Source of the DNA: Blastocatellia bacterium AA13
GTDB taxonomy: Bacteria > Acidobacteriota > Blastocatellia > UBA7656
Assembly (NCBI GenBank): GCA_003222245.1
Contig: QHVH01000011.1
Span: 46,236 to 110,235, forward strand
Reading direction: 5' to 3'
Length of the DNA stretch: 64,000 bases
A program made the position numbers and the translations under genes. Each line of letters begins with the position of its first letter. The stretch's first letter is position 1. A model generated the notes under the pieces. That model did no database searches and had not been told where the DNA came from. It saw only the letters and a program-made list of their open reading frames with translations. Below are positions 27,160 to 37,200 of this stretch, one piece after another.

Positions 27160-30018
27160 CTACTTCAAAGTAACAGTCTCAGCCCCGCCGTAGTAGATGC
27201 CGTTAAACAGGAATTTGAAACTGCCGTGCGGCTGGCCGCGAAATGTAATTTCAGGGCCGAACAGAAACAGCTTTCCTTTCCCGACGCTTGCATCGACAAC
27301 GGCAACTCCGTCTTGAAGGTATTTCTGGCCCCACGCCCAACCGCTGCGGAGCGGCTTATCGGTATCGAACCAGGCTACGGCTTTCGTGCTCTTCAGGGAG
27401 GCTTCCGGCTTTAACCGAAATACCGGGCTGTCATCAAAGAATACATCCAGCTTGTCGGTCATCCCGTACGCAAGCGGATCGGTGTTATCGACCTTTACTT
27501 CGAGTATCGAACCGGGAATATAGAGCTTCTCGCGCGGCAGCGCTCTTTCACTCGAATCCGGCAACCTCTCCACAAGCGCATTGGATATCGGCAAGCCTGC
27601 GTGATTAGCCATGCTTGTCGAAGTTCCTATGGAAAGAATGGCTCCTCCAGCCTCGAGAAACTGTTTCAGAAAGGGCACTGTCTTTGTGACAGAGACGGCG
27701 CCCAGGCGATCGCGAAACTCCGCCGGAATCGTGTCAGGCTCGGGCAGTCGATTGAATTGGTTTTCGCCTCCACCGCGCGCGTCGCGCACCGGTATTCCCC
27801 CGTCTACAAAAATAAGAACGTCGAACTTGGACGCCAGGTTACCCTGATCGAGCGTGGGCGGATAGACAACAGTAAACGGGAATTCGAATCTCTCGAGGAG
27901 CCAGCGCACCCAACCGGACGGCATCGACCCGCCGTAACGGTCCCACAACCCGACTCGAAGCGGACGCAGCTTCAAGGCCTCGCCCGAAGGCTTTGAGATC
28001 ACTCCATCAAATGAGAGCCCGAACTCTTCCGCGAGTTTTTGGAGCTTTGGCGCGGTTGAAGCCTTTGCCGGAATATAGATTGTTCCCGGTTCATATGCCT
28101 TGCCCGCGATGTTCGAAGGCTGCTTCAGCCAGTACACTTCTTCGTTGCTTCCGAGCAGCCTGTTGATGGCGATGAACGCATCGTTGACCCGATGGCTCAA
28201 CAGGAATCCGGTCGCGCCGGCGAGATGATCTACCTTCCCCGCGGGCGGCCTTGCGAATCCGGAGAGCTTCTCGAACGGGCCGTCGAAACCGTCAAGCACA
28301 CGGTCGAACACGATGCCCATCTGGTAGGCCAGCGTCCAACCGGCGCTGTCGTACGGCGGAGTGGGAGGGCCGCCGGGATAGGGTATATCGTCGGGATGAT
28401 CCTGCGGCTCGAACATATCCATGACGTGCGGTCGAAACGCCTGGGCAGTCTTGATGACGAACGAGCCGGCCGGGTATGTCTTTCCAGCCGCCTGAAACGA
28501 GCTTGCGGCGCGATGGATGGTGATACCGTTCTTTACGAGCGTATTTATGAATTTGATCGCCGTGAGAAAATCGGGTTGATCCGAAGGTATGATGTAGCCT
28601 CGCGGATCGCGCAGCTCGGGAGTGTGGAGCATATCGTAATATTTCGTCGACACCCCTCGCGCGAATGCCTGCGCCGATGCCGAGTCGCCCGACGGAGCGG
28701 CGTCGCCCGCTCCACCACCGCCTCGTCGCCCGCCTCCCTGCCCGCCCGCGGCAGCCTGCGCGTTGTCTTTCACTATCGCCGCGTTTACTTCGGCGATCAG
28801 TTTCGGGTGCACGGTCCAGTTATCACGGCTGCCTCGATCGATCGAGTGCTTGCCCATCAAGTAGATGTTGTACAGAAAGTCCTCGCGATACTTTGAAGCG
28901 ACATCGAGAACGGCGCGGTTCGCTGTTATTGAGTATTCGATCGACTGTCTGAAATGCCATTTCTGCGGCGCGATCGGCAGAGGAAGGTCGCCTTTAGGAA
29001 GCTGGCGCGCCGGCAGAAACGGTATCTCCATCGGGGTCGGATTACCAATGCTCTCCGTCAGCAGTCCGATCATATTGTGGAAATAAGTCGTGGTCCTGAG
29101 GCCGCCGTTCCACCACGTCGAGTATGGCGAGCCAGATCGCATTGTCGCTCCGGGCTTATCTTCCGCGACGAATCGGTTGTGCATTGCGGCTCCAACAAGG
29201 TCTATGCCCATCGGGATGAGCGGATCGCAATAATAATTGAAGGGATCGCGGAACGGCGGCGCGAACAGCACGGTTCCGGCTGGACCGGTCTGATGATGGT
29301 TGTAGACGATCTGTGGAAACCATTGCTCGTAAAATACCCGGTTTATGGCTTCGGTCTCGGGCTGATTCACCATGTAGAAATCTCGGTTGTTGTCGTGCCC
29401 GATATATTTTTGATACAGGCGCGGCAGCCCGGCGGTCGAGCGCTTCGTCTGATCGGATTCGCGCATGTACCAGTTCGAAACCAGATCCATGCCGTCCGGG
29501 TTGACGCATACAGCGAGCATAATGTCGTCGCGCAATAATCTGAGCGTCTCGGGATCGTTGCGGGTGACCATCTGATAGACCATCTCGAGAAGCTGCTGAG
29601 CGCCGAGCACCTCTGTCGCGTGCAGGCCTCCGTCAATCCACACCACAGCCTTGCCTTCGGCCGCCAGCGCATGCGCCTGTTCATCGGTCAAACCCTCGGC
29701 CAGCGCCAGCCGACGCGAAATCTCACGGTAATGATCGAGCTTCTTCTGATTCTCCGGAGAGGTGATGATCGCCATCAGCATCGTGCGGCCCTCGGCGGTT
29801 TTGCCGATTTCGACCAGCTTCATGCGGTCGGATTGTTGCGCGAGCTTCTTCCAGTAGTCGGTCAGTTGCCCGAAGTTCGCCAGTTGATAGTCGTCTCCAA
29901 TAGTGAAGCCGAACTGCTCCTTCGGGCTTGTGATCTTTGACTGGGCCGTAACCGCTATGGCCGCCGCCAAAACCAGAATGGCCGAGTAGAAAATGGGACG
30001 AATCCTGTTTGTGAGCAT
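27160..30018 (-). CDS. Secreted M14-family zinc carboxypeptidase-like protein
   Basis: 952 residues from ATG 30018. A signal peptide (residues 1-25, FYSAILVLAAAIAVTAQ) indicates export. The M14 domain has the zinc ligands H133-x-x-E136 in GGLHATEVLG, the segment VNPDGMDLVSNWY, HDNNRDFYM and a later His in VYNHHQTG. LLTESIGNP probably carries the catalytic Glu. A Gly/Ala-rich linker near 440-460 separates it from a second half of about 450 residues with ThuA/glutamine-amidotransferase-like alternation (VGLWDRYGGSMPSGWVRWLL, VLIFVDGG). CGGAGA precedes the ATG; an in-frame ATG 13 codons earlier would mask the signal peptide. It likely trims peptides outside the cytosol. Confidence 0.85.
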   Translation of the reverse strand: MLTNRIRPIFYSAILVLAAAIAVTAQSKITSPKEQFGFTIGDDYQLANFGQLTDYWKKLAQQSDRMKLVEIGKTAEGRTMLMAIITSPENQKKLDHYREISRRLALAEGLTDEQAHALAAEGKAVVWIDGGLHATEVLGAQQLLEMVYQMVTRNDPETLRLLRDDIMLAVCVNPDGMDLVSNWYMRESDQTKRSTAGLPRLYQKYIGHDNNRDFYMVNQPETEAINRVFYEQWFPQIVYNHHQTGPAGTVLFAPPFRDPFNYYCDPLIPMGIDLVGAAMHNRFVAEDKPGATMRSGSPYSTWWNGGLRTTTYFHNMIGLLTESIGNPTPMEIPFLPARQLPKGDLPLPIAPQKWHFRQSIEYSITANRAVLDVASKYREDFLYNIYLMGKHSIDRGSRDNWTVHPKLIAEVNAAIVKDNAQAAAGGQGGGRRGGGGAGDAAPSGDSASAQAFARGVSTKYYDMLHTPELRDPRGYIIPSDQPDFLTAIKFINTLVKNGITIHRAASSFQAAGKTYPAGSFVIKTAQAFRPHVMDMFEPQDHPDDIPYPGGPPTPPYDSAGWTLAYQMGIVFDRVLDGFDGPFEKLSGFARPPAGKVDHLAGATGFLLSHRVNDAFIAINRLLGSNEEVYWLKQPSNIAGKAYEPGTIYIPAKASTAPKLQKLAEEFGLSFDGVISKPSGEALKLRPLRVGLWDRYGGSMPSGWVRWLLERFEFPFTVVYPPTLDQGNLASKFDVLIFVDGGIPVRDARGGGENQFNRLPEPDTIPAEFRDRLGAVSVTKTVPFLKQFLEAGGAILSIGTSTSMANHAGLPISNALVERLPDSSERALPREKLYIPGSILEVKVDNTDPLAYGMTDKLDVFFDDSPVFRLKPEASLKSTKAVAWFDTDKPLRSGWAWGQKYLQDGVAVVDASVGKGKLFLFGPEITFRGQPHGSFKFLFNGIYYGGAETVTLK

Positions 30019-30500
30019 TAGTGTTCTCCGATTGTTTTTATTTTGCCGACTCGCCAAGTGGTTCAGCGGTCATGAAGCCGCCTTCTAAGACGAACGAGCC
30101 GCCTGATCAGTTTCAAGATACTACGCTTACTACAGTAAGAAAGAGCCCGAGAGCCGTAAAGGTAATCAGCCGTTTCATTGATACAAACTCCTTAATAAAC
30201 AGGACTGTGTGAATCGCCTTCGAAAGGTCCGACGCGACAATTCTCGATACCTATGTAGATTCCGCGGACCTGTCAATCTTCCACCTCGAAGAGCGAGAGT
30301 CAAGCGACGACGGCGCGGATTTTCATCCTTGAAATTTGATAGAGCCAGGGCATTGGATCTAAACGGCGACCTTTGAGAATAGCATTCAGGCGCCACAGAT
30401 GGGATAATTAAGCGAGAGATTCTAGAGCGCGGGAAAAATTATTTACAGAGGCGATCGCCACGGAGTGATCAGCAAGAGAACCTAGGTTAGAGGCTCAACG
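30019..30500. other. Intergenic region with a possible very small gene
   Basis: Divergent gap between the M14 peptidase and the MNT/HEPN pair. Apart from the short hydrophobic frame at 30113-30178 nothing coding is supported, and no clear promoter was identified. Confidence 0.4.
30113..30178 (-). CDS. Possible 21-residue hydrophobic peptide upstream of the peptidase
   Basis: ATG at 30178 has a good Shine-Dalgarno (AAGGAG, 9-10 bases upstream) and encodes a signal-like peptide (MKRLITFTALGLFLTVVSVV) followed by TGA. The same frame then has a second TGA two codons on and afterwards stays open for about 22 codons. It may be a tiny membrane peptide, or a longer small secreted protein broken by stops. 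Confidence 0.35.
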   Translation of the reverse strand: MKRLITFTALGLFLTVVSVVS

Positions 30501-30851
30501 GTGCAGCGACGAGTTCATCCGCTCAAGCAAAAGACGACGTCAGTCGAAATTAAGCGGCTCTGCGATCTAATAGCGCTTGAGTTTAATCCGCAGAAGATCA
30601 TTCTCTTCGGCTCACACGCTTATGGTCGGCCGCAATGGGACTCCGACGTTGACCTGCTGGTCATAATGCCCTTCAAGGGGCGGCATACGAGTAAATCGAT
30701 CGACATCCTTGAGAAGTTGGATGGAGCGCCCGCAATCGACCTCCTGGTACGCACGCCGCAGGAAGTAAAGAAACGCCTGGCAATGGGAGACTTCTTTATG
30801 CGGGAGATAATCGAGCGGGGCAAGGTCATGTATGAAGCCGATCACGCGTGA
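30501..30851 (+). CDS. MNT-type minimal nucleotidyltransferase
   Basis: 116 residues with the Pol-beta nucleotidyltransferase signature: FGSHAYGRPQWDSDVDLLV (G-S, then D-x-D) and a third carboxylate in AIDLLV. Such minimal enzymes pair with HEPN proteins; in studied pairs the MNT adds AMP to the HEPN toxin and silences it. The start is GTG at 30501 with little Shine-Dalgarno support. The HEPN gene begins 20 bases before its stop. Confidence 0.85.
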   Translation: MQRRVHPLKQKTTSVEIKRLCDLIALEFNPQKIILFGSHAYGRPQWDSDVDLLVIMPFKGRHTSKSIDILEKLDGAPAIDLLVRTPQEVKKRLAMGDFFMREIIERGKVMYEADHA

Positions 30852-31218
30852 ATGGATCGATAAGGCGGAGGCCGATTGGAACTCAGCAGGGTTATTATTT
30901 CGTTCTCGTAAGTATCCCGATTACAGCGGCTCGTGCTTCCACGCTCAACAGAGTGCTGAGAAATACCTGAAGGCCAAACTCGTAGAGGCTGACATCTACT
31001 TCAGCAAGACTCACAACTTGATTGCGCTTCTCACACTCGTCCTCACCATTGAGCCATCCTGGTCCCTGTTGCAGCCACAGCTTCGCGCGCTCAACGCCTA
31101 CGCCATTGAGTATCGTTATCCGGGAAATACCGCCGTAAGAGATGATGCGAGAGACGCCATAATTGCCTGCAACGTGGTGAGGGCAACGGTGCGTCGAGCG
31201 CTTGGTCTTAAGGCATGA
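30832..31218 (+). CDS. HEPN domain protein, partner of the MNT gene
   Basis: 128 residues, all helical. It has the HEPN-family core [18 protein letters not shown] followed by KTHNLIALL. The RNase motif R-x4-6-H expected in active HEPN toxins is not evident; the nearest region reads YRYPGN. The protein may be an inactive or differently acting member. It overlaps the MNT gene and has AAGG seven bases before the ATG. The pair resembles a type VII (HepT-MntA-like) toxin-antitoxin module. Confidence 0.82.
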   Translation: MKPITREWIDKAEADWNSAGLLFRSRKYPDYSGSCFHAQQSAEKYLKAKLVEADIYFSKTHNLIALLTLVLTIEPSWSLLQPQLRALNAYAIEYRYPGNTAVRDDARDAIIACNVVRATVRRALGLKA

Positions 31219-31237
31219 TCAAACGCGTCTAAGATCA

Positions 31238-32320
31238 ATGAAAGAAAATCGCAACCCAGAGGCGAAAAAGTCCTTGACTCGACCAACCAGCCGCGAGAGA
31301 CCCGCTTTTCCTTTTGCCGCCATCGTCGGGCAGGATGAGATGAAGCTCGCGCTTATTCTGAACGTCATTTCAAGAAACATTGGCGGCGTAATCATCTTTG
31401 GTCACCGAGGTACGGGAAAATCTACGGCCGTGCGAGCGCTCGCCGATTTATTGCCGGCCGCCTGGCGAGTGAAGGGATGCTCGTTCAACTGTGATCCCGA
31501 TGTTCCCGCGGAGATGTGCGAAGATTGCACGTCAAAGCTCGCTCATGGCGCAACTCTTTCTCGCGAGAGAACGCGCGTTCCCGTAGTCGACTTGCCGCTT
31601 GGCTCGACTGAAGATCGGGTTTGCGGAACGCTCGACATAGAGCGGGCCCTGCGAGAAGGGGTCAAATCATTCGAACCCGGATTGCTCGCCCGGGCGAATC
31701 GCGGCTTTCTTTATATAGACGAAGTGAACCTGTTGGAAGATCACCTTGTGGATGTCTTGTTGGACGCGGCCGCAAGCGGACTCAATGTTGTCGAGCGCGA
31801 AGGGATCTCGGTCAGGCACCCATCGCGCTTTGTTCTTGTCGGCTCGGGAAACCCGGAAGAGGGCGAGCTGCGTCCACAACTGCTCGATCGGTTCGGACTG
31901 CATGCGCGGATCGAAACAATAACCGACCTGGATCAGCGCGTTGAGATTGTCGAACGCCGAGACCGGTTCGAGCGAGACCCGTTTGGCTTCTTAACCGAAA
32001 TGGAAGCAGTACAAACTCGCGTAAGAAATCGAATCGCACGGGCTCGAAAGCTAAGCCCGTCCGTCAGGCTCGAACGCGACCTTCTGAAGAGCGTGGCCGA
32101 GCTATGCGCCCTGTTGAACGTGGACGGTCACCGCGGCGAACTTACTATCGCGCGTGCTTCAACCGCGCTTGCCGCGTTCGAAGGAAGATCAAAGGTGAGC
32201 GCAGCCGACGTGAAGAGCGTTGCCAAAATGTCGCTGCGACACCGGCTGCGCCGTGATCCACTGGAGAGCATCGACTCGGGCGCGCGAATCGATAGAGCCA
32301 TCGAGAGGATTGGTCTCTAG
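31238..32320 (+). CDS. bchI: Magnesium-chelatase subunit I-like AAA+ ATPase
   Basis: 360 residues from ATG 31238; an in-frame TTG at 31202 is less likely. The AAA+ domain opens with [16 protein letters not shown]. Walker A is GHRGTGKST (about 55-63), Walker [13 protein letters not shown], and [22 protein letters not shown] is the sensor/arginine-finger region. The Cys-containing insert [17 protein letters not shown] is typical of ChlI/BchI. The closest model is the I subunit that drives Mg insertion into protoporphyrin. The large H subunit is not nearby, so the partner may be elsewhere, or the pair may serve a cobalt or other chelatase. Confidence 0.82.
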   Translation: MKENRNPEAKKSLTRPTSRERPAFPFAAIVGQDEMKLALILNVISRNIGGVIIFGHRGTGKSTAVRALADLLPAAWRVKGCSFNCDPDVPAEMCEDCTSKLAHGATLSRERTRVPVVDLPLGSTEDRVCGTLDIERALREGVKSFEPGLLARANRGFLYIDEVNLLEDHLVDVLLDAAASGLNVVEREGISVRHPSRFVLVGSGNPEEGELRPQLLDRFGLHARIETITDLDQRVEIVERRDRFERDPFGFLTEMEAVQTRVRNRIARARKLSPSVRLERDLLKSVAELCALLNVDGHRGELTIARASTALAAFEGRSKVSAADVKSVAKMSLRHRLRRDPLESIDSGARIDRAIERIGL

Positions 32321-32329
32321 ACGATCTCG

Positions 32330-34222
32330 ATGTGCGGCGCCAAGCGCCAGGATAGGATCGACGTTGTGCCTATGATCACCACGGGCGCTTTCTCGCATAA
32401 ACCATTTGCCTCCATTGCGGGTTTGGGTCTCGCAAAGCGAGCTTTGCTCCTTCTCTCGATAGACCCGGGTTTGAAGGGCGCGATCATCGCCGGCAGCGCA
32501 GGCTCAGGTAAGAGTACGCTTGCGCATTCGCTTCGAGACTTGTTTCCGGATCGCCCGTTTATCATTGTACCGGCAATCGTTGACGAAGCCGCGTTGGTAG
32601 GCAGGCTTGATATAGAAGCAACATTGAACGCTTCTAGCCCGATATTCGAGCGCGGGTTGCTTGCATCAGCGGACGGCGGCGTTGTCTTCGTCGAAGGCGT
32701 CAATCGCATGGACCCCGGCGCGGCAAGCGTTCTTGCCTCCGCGCTCGACGAAGGTGTCGTGCGCGTAGAGCGAGAGGGATTGAGCCGTGTGTTGCCGTCT
32801 CGATTCGTATTCATAGGCACTTGCGACCCGGCGGAGGGCGACATTCCAACTCCGCTTTTGTCTCGCATCGGACTGATGGTTGAATCCGGCGAAGCGACGA
32901 TTGACGAGCGCAACGCGGTTTTGGAGCAAGCCGGCGCATTCGATAACGATCGAGAAGACTTCTTCCGCGGGTTTACGGACGAAACCACCCGGTTAAAAGC
33001 CAAAATCGACGAAGCACGGCGAAGCCTCGATGAGGTTGCGATTTCGAAGAAAGATATCGAGGAATTGTGTTCTAGCGCGCTCGGACTCGGAATCGAAGGC
33101 AATCGCGCCGACATATTTGCAACTCGTGCGGCGCGCGCCAACGCTGCTCTCGAGGGCCGTGACGCCGTGCAGGAATCTGATCTAATCGCCGCGATTCGAT
33201 TGACCTTACTTCCGAAAGCCACAGCGCTGCCAATCGAATCCACGCAGAAACACAGAGTTGAGCCGCCCGAGCAACCGACTTCGGAAAGCGATCTAATCGA
33301 CCAGCAAACTCGCGACACGGGAACCGGCGGGAGTGCAGCCGCGTCTGTCGAGAGCTTCATCATACGCTCTATGCAAGCCAGTCTACCCGATGGAACGTTG
33401 AGCGATTTCCGGCGGCTGCCAAATACGAAAGGGTCGGCAGGGCGAACACGTTTGAGGCATGCTCATTCGACCGATAGTACGCGAGGCCGCTACTTTCGAA
33501 GCTCGCCCAGGAGAGGTCGGCGCCTCGCGCGAATCGCCGTTGACGCCACACTCCGCGAGGCCGCCCCGCATCAGCGAACCCGCCGCCGCGACACATCAGG
33601 TCGGAGAGTGATCGTGACCGCGCGGGATCTCCGCTACAAGGAATTTCGAAGAAAACGCGGCGTGCTGTTCATATTCGCCGTAGACGCCAGCGGCAGCATG
33701 GCCCTTAATCGGCTGGGAGAGGCCAAGGGAGCCATGATCAAGCTCCTCGAGCGCGCTTATATCCAAAAAGACTCGGTGGCGCTGATCGCGTTTCGGGGCC
33801 AATCAGCGGAGATACTGTTGTCCCCGACTAGAAGCGTAGAGCTCGCGCGGCGATCCATCGAATCGCTCCCGGCCGGCGGCGGCACGCCGCTCGCCGCCGG
33901 TCTGGCCAAAGCGCTCGATCTCGGGAAGCAGGCGTTCAGGCGTTGGAAGGTTCATTCGAACTTGATTGTATTCACCGACGGAAGAGCGAATGTCCAACTC
34001 GGCGCTACGCCGGGCGGCATCAGCATCGCTGAAGAGCTGAGCTTGATCGGAGCGGCGCTGATCCAGGAAGGGATAGACTCGGTCGTCATCGATACACGGC
34101 CCGCCTTTGCATCCACTGGAGATGCACGCGGACTTTGCGAGTTGATCGGCGGCCGCTACATTCATCTCCCGCGAGCCGAAGCCGCCGCTATCGAAACCGC
34201 TATCCGCCTCGTCACATCGTAG
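32330..34222 (+). CDS. bchD: Magnesium-chelatase subunit D-like AAA+/vWA protein
   Basis: 630 residues. The N-terminal AAA+ domain has an intact Walker A GSAGSGKST, which is often degenerate in D subunits. A basic/acidic linker follows (about 320-430, Arg-rich near the end). The C-terminal von Willebrand A domain has the metal-adhesion motif DASGS at about 452 and the later TDGRAN. D subunits form a double hexamer with the I subunit. The start is ATG at 32330 or 32372. The gene lies nine bases after the I-like gene on the same strand. Confidence 0.82.
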   Translation: MCGAKRQDRIDVVPMITTGAFSHKPFASIAGLGLAKRALLLLSIDPGLKGAIIAGSAGSGKSTLAHSLRDLFPDRPFIIVPAIVDEAALVGRLDIEATLNASSPIFERGLLASADGGVVFVEGVNRMDPGAASVLASALDEGVVRVEREGLSRVLPSRFVFIGTCDPAEGDIPTPLLSRIGLMVESGEATIDERNAVLEQAGAFDNDREDFFRGFTDETTRLKAKIDEARRSLDEVAISKKDIEELCSSALGLGIEGNRADIFATRAARANAALEGRDAVQESDLIAAIRLTLLPKATALPIESTQKHRVEPPEQPTSESDLIDQQTRDTGTGGSAAASVESFIIRSMQASLPDGTLSDFRRLPNTKGSAGRTRLRHAHSTDSTRGRYFRSSPRRGRRLARIAVDATLREAAPHQRTRRRDTSGRRVIVTARDLRYKEFRRKRGVLFIFAVDASGSMALNRLGEAKGAMIKLLERAYIQKDSVALIAFRGQSAEILLSPTRSVELARRSIESLPAGGGTPLAAGLAKALDLGKQAFRRWKVHSNLIVFTDGRANVQLGATPGGISIAEELSLIGAALIQEGIDSVVIDTRPAFASTGDARGLCELIGGRYIHLPRAEAAAIETAIRLVTS

Positions 34223-34281
34223 TTGGTCAATTTCCGTTCGCGGCAGTATACTCACTGGACAATCGCCAGGAGGTTTGGCCG

Positions 34282-37200
34282 ATGACCCTTCATCAACGCG
34301 ACTACGACAAGCTTATCGGGCAGGTGCGAAACCGGCTCAGACTCAGGATGATTTTGCGCGGGCTGGCCATCACTCTTGGATCGGCGGCGGTCTCGCTCGT
34401 CCTCGCCGCGTACACGGCTCAACACGTCAAGGGAAAGAGCGTCTTGCTCTTTATGTTGCGCGCGGCCCCGTTTCTGCTGACGGCGGCATCCGCGATATTT
34501 TTCCTTGCGATCCCGCTAAGAAAAAAGGTCTCGGCTACGGCGCTTGCGCTCCTGGTCGAAGAGAAGTGCGGTCTTGAAGACCGGCTCGTCACCGCCATCG
34601 AATACACCGAAGACAATCGCGGCGCTTCGCCTGCGATCGTCCATCGCCTGAAAGAAGATGCCCGCGAGAAGAGCGGCCTAGTGGACCTCAACACCGTAGT
34701 AAATCCTCGATCCTCCTTTGTTTTCGGAGGAGCCTCGCTGGCTTCGTTGATCGTGATCGCCGCTCTCGTGTTGATCAGCCGGTCGCCGCTTTCACAGGGA
34801 ATGGCGTCATTGTATTCGGCGCTGAATGATTCGGTTTCGGCGAACTCGATGTTCATCAACGTGACGCCGGGCTCGATGAAGGCGCCGCGAGGATCGGATC
34901 AGAAGATCAAGGCGACTCTTGCGGGCTTCGACTCTGAGCTGGCCCAGGTATTCGTTCGAAAGCTCGACGGCGATTCCGAATCGTGGATAGCCGCGGCAAT
35001 GGAGCCCGCCAAGGCTCACGATGAATTCCAGCACGTAATCTTCAATATTCAAGATTCGGTCGCCTATTACGTTGAGTCGGGCGGCATCCGCTCTCCGGAG
35101 TTCAGGATGATCGTCGCCGACCTCCCCTTTGTTAAGGGGCTGGATCTACTGTTGAACTTCCCGGCATATACACACCTGCCGGCTAAGCATATTGAAGATG
35201 GAGGCGACGTTGCGGCGGTGAAGGGGACGGTCGTACACGTGACAGCCCGCTTGAGCGCTCACGCGAAGTCGGCGGTGATCGTGCTCAGCGACGGAACAAG
35301 CGCCGAGATGGTTCAGGCCGAAGACACGCTTTTCACGGGCCAGTTCACAATCAAACAGGACGGAACTTACAGAATCGATATAACCAGCGACGACGGCGAC
35401 CACTATCACGGCTCGAACGAGTACGACATAACAGTCATAGAAGATCACGCGCCCACCGTCACCTTTGACAAACCCGGCCGCGATATGAAGGTTACGAGCC
35501 TTCAGGAAGTATTCACGCAGGCGCGAGCCGAAGACGATTTCGGCGTCACCGGTCTCGATCTCTACTATTCGGTCAACGGCGGAGAAGAACGAAGCCTCAA
35601 GCTTCAGGATCTCAAGAGCGATACACCTCGCACTTTGAGCGGCACGCACACATTTTTCCTCGAAGAGTATTCACTCAAGCCGGGCGATTTCATTTCTTAT
35701 TACGCAAAGGCTCGGGACAACAGCGGCGGCGAAGCGACCAGCGATATTTATTTCATGGAGGTTCGCCCATTCGACCGATCGTTCAAACAGGCGCAGCAGC
35801 AGGGCAGCGGAGACGGCGAGGAGCAGGACTCAAACGCGCTGACCCGTCGACAACGCGAGATCATCGCCGCTACGTTTCGAGTAGATCGCGAACAATCGCA
35901 TTACACTCCTCCCGAGAAAGAAGAGAATTTCGGCGCGGTTACCTTGAGCCAGGAGAAGCTCAAGTCGGATGCGGAGGCCGTTGCCGAACGAATCAAGCGA
36001 AGGCTCGGCGATCAGTTGGGCGCGCAGCAGGACTTCGCCAAGCTCGTCGAATGCATAACACAAGCGTCCAAGGAAATGGACGCCGCTGTCGGCCAGTTGC
36101 GCGCGCGCAAGTCTAAAGACGCGCTCCCGCCCGAGCAGCGGTCGCTTCAGCAGCTCCTTCGGGCGGAAGCTATCTTCCGCGATATTCAGGTCGCCCGCGG
36201 ACAGCAGGCGAGCGGCAAGAGCAGTCAGGAAGAGCAGCAGTTGGCGGATCTTTTCGAGCTTCAACTCGACAAGATGAAGAACCAGTACGAAACGGTTCAG
36301 CGCGAGCAGAGCGCCGGCCAGAACGAGAAACAGGATGAGCTGGCTCGCCGGCTGGCCGAGCTTGCACGCCGCCAGCAACAGCAGGCCGAGCAGCGAATGC
36401 GCGGCGAGCAACAGCAGAACGGCGGCGGAGGCGGGGGCGGCTCCCAGCGCCAGCAGCAGGAGATGATCGACGAAGCGCGCAAGATGGCGCGCGAGCTCGA
36501 AAAGCTCTCCCGTGATCGCCGCGATCCGAAGCTACAGGAGGCCGCCCGTCAGCTACAGCAAGCGGCCGACGAGATGCAGCGCGCGCAGTCGTCCAACTCT
36601 TCCAACTCGCGGAACAGCACCGAAGCGCGAGCTCAGGCATTGCGAGCACAGGAGAAACTCGAGCAGGCGCAGCGGCTCATGGACTCCGCTCAAAGATCCG
36701 GCTCGCAGCAGGGCCTGCAGAACCTTCGGCAGCGGGCGGAGGGAGCATTGAAACGGCAGGAGGAGATCTCGCGAGGAGTGGACGATCTGGCGCGGTCCGA
36801 GAAGCAGGGCGGACAGGGCTCCGCGTCACAGGCGCAGAAGCAACAGCTTGTGGAACGCAAGGAAGCGCTGGCCGAGGAGCTCTCCGGACTTGAAAAGGAC
36901 ATCGATCAGACTTCGCGAGGAATGAATCAGGACAAACAATCCGCTAACGAGAGTCTTAAAGAAGCGGCGGGAGCAATTCGGCGCAACCGCATACCGGAGC
37001 GAATCCGCCAGAACAACCAGCTCATTCAGAACGGCTGGTTCGATCAGGCGAAAGAGCGCGAGGGAATAATCAAGAACAACATCTCCGAGGTGGTCAAGAA
37101 TCTTCAATCGGCGGAAGGCAACCTGGCTCGCCGCGGTGGACAGGGCGATAGCATGGAGAATGCCCTCAATCAGGCACGAGAGCTCGCGGATAATCTCGAA

